From Chrysomallon squamiferum (Eukaryota; Mollusca; Gastropoda; Neomphalida; Peltospiridae), in the NCBI GenBank assembly GCA_012295275.1, contig CM022672.1, positions 13,064,495 to 13,128,494 of the forward strand: 64,000 bases of DNA, in the 5' to 3' direction. Each line of letters starts with the position of its first letter. Within the stretch, counting starts at the first letter, position 1. The translations under genes and the position numbers were made by a program. This document shows positions 55,136 to 64,000 of this stretch, one piece after another. Below the pieces are notes generated by a model that saw only the letters and a program-made list of their open reading frames with translations, was not told where the DNA came from and searched no databases.

Positions 55136-58100
55136 GTAGATTTTTACACTCTCATAAATATAAAATATAAAATGGCATCTAAAACAACTTTAAATTTTCA
55201 GATTAAGATCTTAATAGAGATGTCTTTTTCAATATATTTCAGATATTATTCAAGAAAATGCATTTTCTGGACAAAATGGCGACAGTACTGAATTGTTAAC
55301 CAAGTTCCGTGATCATTTCCAGTTACAAAAAGAGTGTTTTTCTGTGATGATAGAGGTGATTAGAAAAAATAATGAATTGTTTGTTTGTTGTTTTTTTGTT
55401 GATGTTGTTTGTTTGTTGTTGTTTTTTTTGGTTTTTTTTGTATGTTTGGTTTTTGGTTGTTGTTTTTTAATATATAATCCTAAGATTGTTTGATAATATT
55501 GTAACTTTTTTTACAATTTACTTGGGTTTTTCAAAAATTGTATTCTTTTTGGAGAAAGACAATGTAATATTATAAAATTTATTAACAAAACATTAAAAAA
55601 AATTCATGTGTTTAAATAGAAACTAGGCACATAACATTAGGGATATAAACTTAATATATTTAATACTGAATTTTAATTCTTCTGCTGTGAAGAATTATTT
55701 ATTATCTCAGAACAGTATTATGTGGGTTTTTTTTCTTATCGCAGGACATTAAGAAGCAGATTAATGAGTTCCTTCCATGTATGGACAATTTGTTAAGTTC
55801 AGTTCTTGATTTGGTGAAGCAGTGGAAAAATAAGCAGAAACTGGCTTATGTCAAAGCAGCCAAGAAGCCAGCCATTGAAGAATTGAAATCTTGGTGAGTT
55901 CTGAAGCAGTGATAATAATGCAAAAATCTGTTAAGAGATCTGAAACCTAATAAGTTGTAGGAACAACTCTCCTCTTAGTGACCTTCAAGCTATTTCCAAC
56001 TACTGCCAAAGCTATAAATTGGTTTATTTATTGCCATGTGTATCTTTTCACAGTTATGTATATGTTTTCTACAGCCATATGTATGCTTTCATAGTCTTGT
56101 TTATCCTTTCATATCCACATATGTCCTTCCATAACTGTGTGTGTCCTTTTGTTGTTTGGATCCTTTGATAACAACATGTGTCCTTTCATAGCCTTGTGTA
56201 TCCTTTCATAACCACATGTCCTTTCATAGGTATGTGTATCCTTTCATAGCCATGTGACCTTGGTGATGTTATTTTCTCAAACTACTGTTGACCCTCGATT
56301 TCATGAAGAATTGACCTGGAAAATGCTAAAGTATGGAAAATCCTGAATGTGGACATTAGACCTAAAATGTACAAAAACATTAAACTTTATATGATAAAGT
56401 AATATGACAATGTAAGAACAATATGCAGACATAAAAATAATGTAAACAAATGACATACAGTATATGTAAATAAAAATATATAGTAGAAAAATGCAGTAGG
56501 CTGGGTAAGGTTTGGTAGATTAGGATGGGTGCAGCTTATTATGAGGGAAAGTGGGTTGAGAGAGAGGGTTGCTGTCTTCATTTAGTGTGGACACAGCATA
56601 ATTTAAGAGGTAAGGTTTCAAGTGGATAATGGCAGTAAGTTAAATTTTTGTGATTTTTCAAGATTTGGAAAAGCAAGGTCTTTGATATTCAGGTTCAACA
56701 GTATTATGATTTTAATCTGAGAAAAAGACTTGTTGTGAGAAACATTTATCTCTTTATACAGTACATAATAATCATTTAATCATTTTGAAATTTTGGTTAT
56801 GACATCAAAACATATTTTACAAGACTTGTTATTAAATATAAAACGTAACTTTAATTTTCTTCATTTTTTTGTTTGTTTATTAAGCATCTTTCCAAAGACA
56901 GGAAAGCACATACTGTAGATTGTGATAAGCCAGTAGGAAAACAGCCAGCTGGCTTTTTAAATGAGCATTTGTCCTCATGCTTCTATAAGATTATTTACAG
57001 TTGCAAAAATAAACAACCCAGCAACAACAACAACAAAAACCCTCAAAAACAATTAGTATATTGGCTTTCATTTAAATCTGTTTTATTTTTCAGTTGTTCT
57101 GAGTATGGAAGATTGATTTTTACTGTGCTTCATAAAATGACGTCAATTTCATTTTATGAGATTCTAAGAATACCTCCTGATCATTCCCCAGGGCCAGTAC
57201 AGGATCAGTTTGTGAAGGATGTCAAAGAGAACATGTTACGCCTTACGAACACATTTTTGGAAGGGTAAGATGCAGGATTTGCATATGTGAGTGTGTGAAT
57301 GGAAGTGTCTAAGTGAGTGCATGTCTGTCTGTGTTTTGGTTCATGAATGTATGGATGTCTGTGTATGTACGAACACAATATATAGATACATTTTTTAAAT
57401 TTTATTTTGCAGGACATTCGTTGTTGTTGAACAACCACCTGAACTTCTTAAGATGCAAGGAACCAAAAATGCTGGAAGTAGTGGTGAATTTTCAGCCACA
57501 GTTTGGTAATTACATGAACCTTTATTTCAAACAAAAAATAATAATAATGCAATGATTTAAAACAAAATTGTGTGAAAACACTTACGAATCTGATGATTTA
57601 TATTAAATACAAAATAAAAATCTTATAATAATAACTATTTCTTTTTAGTTTGTGTACTGGTTATTATTATAAATAAATTAATGTTGATGTGGCTGAGAAA
57701 TTATAGGACCATGCTCCAGTTTGATATGTCCCAGAATCAATTATGCCAAGCACATGCAACACACACTTTGCTTCCAGCAGGTTACCCACACCTGTTTTAT
57801 GTTTTCATGTCTATGTGAAGATGCAGATAAAGTAGCCTTTACTTGTAACCAGAGAAGAACATCCCATTATTAGTGGCATTCTAACAACAAGGATGATCCT
57901 ACATGACTATAGATTGAATTTATCTTCCTCTGTAATAGGTTATTTAGTTGTGACTGAATATTTTGTATGTGAAATTATTTATAATTTACTTTTGAGACGT
58001 TTTCTTTCAGTATCCTTGGAGCAGTGAATCTAAACATTGAAAGTCTTTTTTCAAAGGTTGAAGCATCATTTCTTTCGGAAACAGAAATTTTAAAAGGTTT

Positions 58101-58968
58101 GAACAAAACTCATCAGTTGGAAAACAATTCAGCTGATTTACAAAATGCAGAAGCAGTCTTTGAGTTACTAAAAGTTAAAGAATTTTCACGAGAAGACAGC
58201 AAAAATACACGCGTCTGGCAAAAGAGATATCGTCTGCTTTTCACTGTCAAACTGACAATTCATGGTGATTTGTCCTTCACTCTGAAGGTAAGAATTTTCA
58301 CAAAGAAAACTTTAGCTTTAAAAGCATATTCCTGGATATATCTTCATAATACCCATTAACTGATGTTAAATTTTGGTTTTTCCTTACTAAAAAAATTCAT
58401 GCTTCATCACCTTAACCAGTAAGTGTTTTTATGAACTCTTTTAAAGAATATTTGTTTAATCCAATTAATAACAATGTCAGCAGAATATAACACATTTTCT
58501 AGAAGACTTAAGATGGTGATACAAAATTACAGAATACAGCCATCTGTATTTTGTTTTCTTTTGAAACAAGAACATACGGGTGGTTTAACCACAAATTATT
58601 CAGTCTAAACAAGAATACATGTTGTTTTTATACAGAAATTGCCTCTAATATTGTTTATGTTTTTGTCTCAGACGATGTCATTGCCCATTGCATCAAACAC
58701 AGGCAGCAATCAGGCGTGTTCTGCATTGGCAGCGTTGACTTGGTATTGTTTCAACGTTGATGATGTGGTGAGTTTCTGTTCTGTACACTTTTGACTGGTG
58801 GATTCATTAAGGTGTGAAAATGTTTGTGTAGGAATAAAAAAAAAGAAATGTCAACATTTTATCTCTCATTTCTGTCCTTCTGTTTCTCACTCCTAAAGCA
58901 GTGATTTAAAAAAATAATTGAAAAATGGACTGTATGTGTCTGAGTGTGTGTATTTCTGTCTATTTTTA

Positions 58969-59008
<40 letters not shown>

Positions 59009-62000
59009 ATAGAGTTGAAACTGGTCTAATTGTCACCTAGTTATAAGCATTTCCTTCTTTAAATGACCTGTACAGAATGGTCACTTGTCTATAATGGTCA
59101 GCAGCCACTATTGTTTTTATGGAAAATTGTCAACAGAACCTGCTAGAACAGTCACAGCATTTCAGAAATTTCAAAATCCACTAAGTTCCACCAACTGTAA
59201 CTGAAAAACAAACTTGCATTCAACAACTTCTCTGACACAGTATTACACGGCATCGGTGCCTTAATTTGACTGGATCTCTGTTTTCACACTCAAGGCAGTT
59301 AATAGCTGTTTAAGCATCTAGCTGTCACTGACTGTTCATAATGCATTTTTTAACCATTGTTACTGCTATGTATAATTACGCTATGCTAGCTAAGAAAAAT
59401 CAAAGAGAGTTGTAAGTTAGGTGTTCAATATAACTGATAAAGAAACATAACAGCAGTCAATAAAGTAAGTTAAGACTAAGTTAAGAGTACGTTTATAGTG
59501 ACTGCTTGTTTGGCTACTGAAGAATCAATCTCTCCCACCGGATTAACAGTGACATGAAATAAAAACATGCCATCTCAATAACAGCTTTCAGTAAAATATA
59601 CTATTTTCTGAAAGTTAATGTCAGTATTTCCTGAGGTTTTATGCAAAATTCCACTGAAAAATTGTTTGACTTTAGCACTGGAAAATCAACATTATTAAAA
59701 AAAAAATCTGAACAATAAATTTAAGTGGACAAAAGATTCCTATCATGTGTTGTAAGCCATTCTCATGGAAAACAGTCAAAATAACAATTTTAAAAAGTGA
59801 ACCAGATTCTTTTCTATACTGTTATTACTTACTATCATGGAAATTTTGTTATAAAATAAAAATGCTATTTCTCTTAAAACTATTTGTAGTTCTCAATGAC
59901 AGTTGCAATATAGGGCAAAACAATTATAATAAAAATTAAATCAAGAGCCTGTATATAATGAACACCTGCCTATAATGGTTATGACTGTGTGTATGACTGT
60001 GTGTGTATGTGTGTGTGAGTGCTAGTGTGTATATGATTTTTGTGTTTGTGTTAATATGTAAAATTATTTTTTTTTGCAGTATGACCTAAGTCAGTCTTGC
60101 CCAGCTGAAATTCCTTGGCAGAAAGCAGCAGACATGTTGGAGAGCTGTCTTAAATCTCTTGGTGGACAAAAAGTTCTTACTGAGGATGAGAAAAAATACT
60201 TAGCAGGAAAAATGACTGGTATATGTGCACAATTATAAAACATTGTCATGCATGTGTGTATGTCTGCTTGCTGACAGACAGAAACATAGACACACACATA
60301 CACATACACACAATTACATACATACACATATACACTTATATACTTACATCTTTGATAAACATAATAAATCTCAGACATATTTGTATATTTTGTACCTGGA
60401 TGAGCGTACTATGTAGCTACAAGTTTATAAATAATTATTTTATTCAAACTTACTATTAATCTTTGCTAGTCATAAAGTATGTCAGTAAAATAAGAAGACT
60501 GTTATTTTCTCCCTTTTTCATGGTACCAGTGTGTAAATTGCTGGTAAAGATGGAGGTGGCAGTAACTTTATAATAATTTACTATTAATTTGTGTGTGTGT
60601 GTTATTGCTTTTATAAAAAATAAAATTATTATTTTAATTTTTGTTATGCAATACTATCTTGACAAAGAGAAAATGTCAACTTTTATACAAATTTTCCAGC
60701 CTGTTATTTTATTGTTATTAAAAATTATACTTTACTATCAGCAAACCAAAGTCACCATATTAAAAAACAAAATAACACTGGTAACTGTACAATATTGTTA
60801 GGCAATTTGTACATATCATTGTAATACATTTATTAAATGCAAGTTAAGACATTATTATTTCTTTCAGGAAAAGATATAAAAGTAATACTGAAGCTAATGT
60901 TTCATTTAATCACTTCTGTGAAACAAATAAGGTAAATTTTTCAGTTCTTTTTCAAACCTATTTCCATCTATATATCATCAAACATGAAATTGTTGTGTAC
61001 TTAAATCAGTGACCTAACTTTCTAAAGTTATAGCTTCCCAGTAAAACTGTTCTTGTTTGACAGTCAGTCTATCTGCATAATCACAATGTCTAAATAAGAA
61101 ATCAGAATAGGTACTGAGATGTTTTGATATCAACTGTTAAATATTTTTTCCTCAAAATCTGCCATGATGGATGATCGCATACATGAACAAAAACAGTAGC
61201 CATTACACATGGGTAGTACAAATTCATGAATGTTATTATTTGAGTTTTTTCACATTTTCTGTTAATAAAATGTACTAGTATCACAAGTAGAAAGAATATA
61301 TATATTATAATTTTTTTCAGGGCAAGGATAAAAACAATGACAGGACAGTTGTTGACTGTGCTTTTTTCCGCTGGTTTTTGGGAATCCGAAACCTTATATC
61401 TGATTACTTGCTAGAACCCTGGAAAAATGGGTGAGTAAATTTTAATTTCTGCCTTTAATTACAAGATAACTGTACATTTTGTAAAATAGTCCAAGAATAT
61501 TTCAGCCAATAAAATATTCCATAAAATCCTAAATATTTTATCCAATAAAATATTCTGCAGAATCAAAAACATTGTAGGCAGTCAAAGAATAGATCAGCTG
61601 TTATTTCTTCATCAAATTCCCTTCTGAAAGGAAATAGTTATAAAATAGCATTAGTGCCTTTGTGACCATAGAAGGTTTAGTTTGTGTATCTACTTATAAT
61701 AGCATTAGCTCATAACGCAGTGACTATCCTCACCTTTAAATGTTTTGTTCCTCCTACTGGCTTTCGCACTAACATTTAATTTGGTGTGTCCTTTTAAAAT
61801 CGTCCAGTTAATCCAACCTGAAAATATCTCATTTTTTTTTTTTAAGCACTTGTTTTCAGTTTTCTCTCACAGAAGCTGCAGCCTTTTTGTCCATGATTTC
61901 CAAATTCCCTTTCAAACACAATCTTTCTAACATTTTGACTGGTCTTGAAATGTACTAGTCAACCACAAAATAAGCAAAAATCAGTTACTGATTATTTTTT

Positions 62001-62192
62001 TTAACTGAAGTCATTTTGTTTTTCCGTAACAACATAATTATTTTCAATGTTTTTGCATTCCAAATCCGAAATATTGACACTTCAGCTTCAGGAAAATTTA
62101 AATTCATTTTTGGCCAAATCCTATCCCAGTAGTTTCTAAACTGGTTTTAGAATTTTAAGTTTCATTATAATAATAATAATAATAATAATAAC

Positions 62193-62248
<56 letters not shown>

Positions 62249-63912
62249 GTATCTTTTCTGTTAAACTGTAACACAGAAATTTTATGTTTTTTGTTTAGGG
62301 ATTTATGGTTGTTTTCATAACTTCTGTTCAGAATTAAACTCCTGAGAATAAACTTTGAAAGAGATGTTAACACAGATAAGTGAACAGGTGGCAGCCATGT
62401 CCAGTTATGAATTTACATATCAGATGAGCCTTGGTCTTTGACCACAGCTTTTTTTTTCTTTTTTCTTTAAATTTTATATTAATATTTCTTGTGATTAGCC
62501 ATGTGATCAGTCTAATAAACTATGGATGTTAAAATGTTTTCTATTTCAGTGTCATTAAAGGTTTCATCACTTCATCAAATGCTAAAAAGCGCATTGACAA
62601 AGAAGAACCAGGAACATTTCTAATCCGGTTTTCTGAAAGCTATGTCAGGGGTGACTTCCAGGGTGTTACTGGTGGTATTGTCGTTGTGGTCAAGACAGAT
62701 AACAAAGGTTTTTATATTTGTACAAGTTTTGAAAATGATTTTAATTGTGATTCATTAAAACGAAATGGCAAGAACCCCAACAGGAGAATTAAATGAATTC
62801 TGTGCAAGACATTTTATGGATTACAATTTGAAGCTTCTATGTTGCAAAGACTAGTGTAGAATTAACATTGATAAACAATGAAATAACGGAAAACATGATA
62901 TTGAAATAGGGATTGATGATTTCATTTTCATTTCTTTCAAATAATGACCCATAAGAATTTCAAAAGTTTTGTTGCATGACGTTCCAGATTTATTTCTAAG
63001 TTCTTTGTTTCATGAAAACAAAAATCTGGTTTGTGCGCAATTAGTTCTGATAATCAGAGCTAATGATGTTTTTATCTGATGCAAAACTTCACAGCCTTCT
63101 GTTTAATGTTGTAATTAGTTGTGTATTTATCAAATGAAACAGTTCTCAGTATTGTCAGTCTTAATATTGCATTTTGATATGTATTTATGAAGTGAAAAAC
63201 TTCAGAATATTTTCAGTATTAATGTTTATTCATATGTTTATTTATGAAGTCAAAAACTTCACAATATATTCAGTTAATACTGAATTTAGACACTAAAACT
63301 TCACAATATATTCAGTGTTAATATTGAATTTAGGCACTAAAACTGAACTGTATTTGCAGTGTTAATGTTGAATTTAGATGTTTATTTTCAAAGTGCAAAA
63401 CTGCCCAGTATATTAAGTGTTAATGTTATATTTAGCCACTACAACTTCACAATATTTTCTAGTGTTAATATTGAATTGAGTCACTAAAACTTCAGAATAT
63501 TAGCCATTAAAACTTTGCAGTTTTATTTTTTAAATGTTAATATTGAATTTAGCCACTACAACTTCACAAAATTTCAATGTTAATACTGAATTCAGCCATT
63601 AAAACTTCGCAACATTATTTTTTTAATGTTAATGTTGAATTTAGCCACTTACAATTCACAGTTTATTCAGTATTGAATGTAGGCACAAAACTTTACAATA
63701 GTTTCAATAATTATGTTATATTTAATTCTTTGTACAATTTTCAGTGATAGAAACACCACCAAGAACAGAGGAGAATTTTTCTAGTCTCAGTTTGTACAAA
63801 GTCCTACAGAGAATCTGCCAGAAGGATAAAACAAATGAGTGTCTGTTAAAACAGATTTACCCATCAGGCATACCATTTGAAGAGGCTTTTCAGAAGTACA
63901 ATAAATGTCCAG
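50031..63912 (+). CDS. STAT: STAT family transcription factor, 16 coding exons visible, 3' end outside the window, two frameshifts
   Basis: Latent cytoplasmic factor activated by tyrosine phosphorylation (JAK-STAT). Exons: 50031-50173, 51613-51765, 52608-52685, 53124-53216, 53923-53989, 55243-55355, 55745-55893, 57094-57264, 57413-57505, 58011-58287, 58672-58767, 60080-60218, 60868-60931, 61321-61430, 62550-62707, 63745-63912. About 691 residues so far: N-terminal domain (1-125), coiled coil (about 126-300), DNA-binding domain (about 300-445, with FVVVEQPPELLKMQGTK and a KEFSREDSKNTRVW stretch), linker (with SALAALTWYCFNVDD and SFNHFCETNK), SH2 (from about 575; GTFLIRFSES with the phosphotyrosine-binding R609). 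The SH2 tail and the transactivation part, with the phosphorylated Tyr, lie beyond the window. Exons 2 and 13 each lack one base in an A-run. All splice sites are intact. Closer to invertebrate STAT or STAT5/6 than STAT1 by feel only. Confidence 0.92.
50561..51148. mobile_element. 588-bp non-autonomous DNA transposon (MITE-like) in STAT intron 1
   Basis: Left end GGTCATTCCGTGTCAAATCA and right end (reverse complement) CGTCATTCCATGTCAAATCA match at 21 of 23 positions through ATCACCC. A second inverted pair, TAAACCCGACCGTC, lies inside at 50591-50604 and 51093-51106, identical over 14 bases. The element is flanked by CAATAG on both sides (50555-50560 and 51149-51154), a 6-bp target duplication. 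It has no open frame. Base composition is richer in G+C than the surrounding intron. Superfamily not assigned. Confidence 0.85.
51613..51765 (+). CDS. STAT: STAT exon 2 with a single-base gap in an A-run
   Basis: Frame enters as NTEALSGPMFLIKLLALIEE and holds until an A7 run at about 51691-51697, after which it hits TGA at 51734-51736. Reading one base ahead after the run gives HTDKLLNLYQAKQKLQ, a good STAT N-domain ending that meets the phase of exon 3 exactly. One A is therefore missing relative to a working gene. Confidence 0.8.
52710..52820. repeat. TTTA and ATT arrays in STAT intron 3
   Basis: TTTA units then about 22 ATT units, starting about 25 bases after the exon 3 donor. Confidence 0.9.
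53430..53560 (+). mobile_element. SINE fragment in STAT intron 4
   Basis: Contains ACTGTATATGAGAAGGTGCA followed by TATACAAAATTTCTTCC, matching the body of the copies at 5298 and 9001. The end GTTGTGGCAGC may be the family's 3' terminus. Confidence 0.45.
54051..54140. repeat. (TTTTA)n pentanucleotide array in STAT intron 5
   Basis: About 14 TTTTA units, then TTTTG units, 90 bases in all. Confidence 0.95.
54693..54790 (+). mobile_element. hAT-like transposon end in STAT intron 5
   Basis: Begins CAGTGTTTCTCAGCCTTTTG, followed by a G-run and GCATTCCTTACC, typical for the left end of hAT-type short elements. The partner end was not found, so the right limit is arbitrary. Confidence 0.5.
55088..55137. 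repeat. (ATT)n array in STAT intron 5
   Basis: About 16 ATT units, ending about 105 bases before the exon 6 acceptor. Confidence 0.9.
56034..56252 (+). repeat. Minisatellite, 20-24-bp unit, in STAT intron 7
   Basis: The word GTGTATCCTTTCATAGCCAT and variants (TATGCTTTCATAGTC, GTCCTTCCATAAC, GTCCTTTCATAGC) recur about ten times. The right-hand copies are the most alike, suggesting newest growth there. Confidence 0.75.
57714..57900 (+). mobile_element. Possible SINE fragment in STAT intron 9
   Basis: Contains ATGTCTATGTGAAGATGCAG followed by ATAAAGTAGCC and TTGTAACC, resembling the minus-strand SINE body at 9001-9190 (CTATGAGAAGATGCTTATAA, then GCTAATC). More diverged than the others. Confidence 0.35.
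60868..60931 (+). CDS. STAT: STAT exon 13 with a single-base gap near its acceptor
   Basis: Exon 12 ends in phase 1 and exon 14 starts in phase 0, but this 64-base exon would need 65. The family-like reading, SNTEANVSFNHFCETNK, is reached only if one A is added to the A4 run at about 60869-60873. Alternative donors of exon 12 keep the same phase and do not solve it. Confidence 0.75.
62166..62246. repeat. (TAA)n-(TTA)n inverted microsatellite, perfect hairpin, STAT intron 14
   Basis: About eight TAA units are followed by a three- to four-base switch and about 18 TTA units. The two arms are complementary and can fold back on themselves. Confidence 0.9.
63080..63735 (+). repeat. Degenerate minisatellite, about 45-60-bp unit, in STAT intron 15
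   Basis: The block CACTAAAACTTCACAATAT, then TTCAGTGTTAATATTGAATTTAG, recurs about eleven times with indels, reaching within 10-20 bases of the exon 16 acceptor at 63744. Units near 63260-63350 are the most alike. Confidence 0.75.
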
Positions 63913-64000
63913 GTATTAATAAATACAAAAATATCTGTCTCTTTAACATAAATAATCACGTTTTTTAGTGTTTATTTCTATGTAAATGTCTATCTCATTA

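Noticed and set aside
56280-56600. A Tigger-like end (TTGACCCTCGATTTCATG) in STAT intron 7
   Set aside because: Only one short end-like phrase; no matching right end or transposase remnant was seen.

Overview
This is eukaryotic, very A+T-rich DNA from an invertebrate animal. Genes are split by short GT-AG introns, and the space between them is full of microsatellites (AAT/ATT, GA, CA, TAAA, poly-A), minisatellites and decayed DNA transposons and SINEs. One USP20/33-type gene (not the vertebrate pair), one invertebrate-type STAT, and tRNA-derived SINE pieces fit a lophotrochozoan, most likely a mollusc. That placement is inference; no species-diagnostic sequence was recognised.

Layout. Bases 1-14.9 kb: no confident gene. 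This part holds microsatellites, a ~67-bp minisatellite, SINE and hAT-like fragments and a few non-repetitive G+C-richer islands. Bases 15.0-17.3 kb, minus strand: an NKRF-like gene (XTBD, dsRBD-like regions, G-patch, R3H) and, 82 bp upstream of it, a separate small XTBD-only gene whose domain is a close copy of the one in NKRF. Bases 21.2-33.1 kb, minus strand: a complete 21-coding-exon USP20/USP33 deubiquitinase (991 codons). Bases 35.7-43.0 kb, plus strand: a complete 7-exon glutamate-cysteine ligase modifier subunit (GCLM, 270 aa), head-to-head with the USP gene. Bases 50.0 kb to the right edge, plus strand: a STAT transcription factor, 16 coding exons visible, cut off by the window after the SH2 region. 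All exon chains were assembled by hand from splice sites, reading phase and family resemblance.

The genes are unrelated in pathway: ribosome/RNA-linked XRN2 partners, ubiquitin removal, glutathione synthesis, cytokine-type signalling. No operon-like logic is expected.

The most noteworthy points are: (1) three single-base gaps, each in or beside an A-run inside coding sequence (one in NKRF, two in STAT), which look like assembly homopolymer errors but could be real lesions; (2) a decayed ~105-bp tandem array that repeats the 3' splice site and start-codon region of the first STAT coding exon, with one copy offering a start codon followed at once by a stop; (3) the tandem XTBD duplication; (4) a well-preserved 588-bp inverted-repeat element with a 6-bp target duplication in a STAT intron, carrying several nuclear-receptor-like half-sites; (5) locally amplified intron sequence next to several GCLM and STAT exons.
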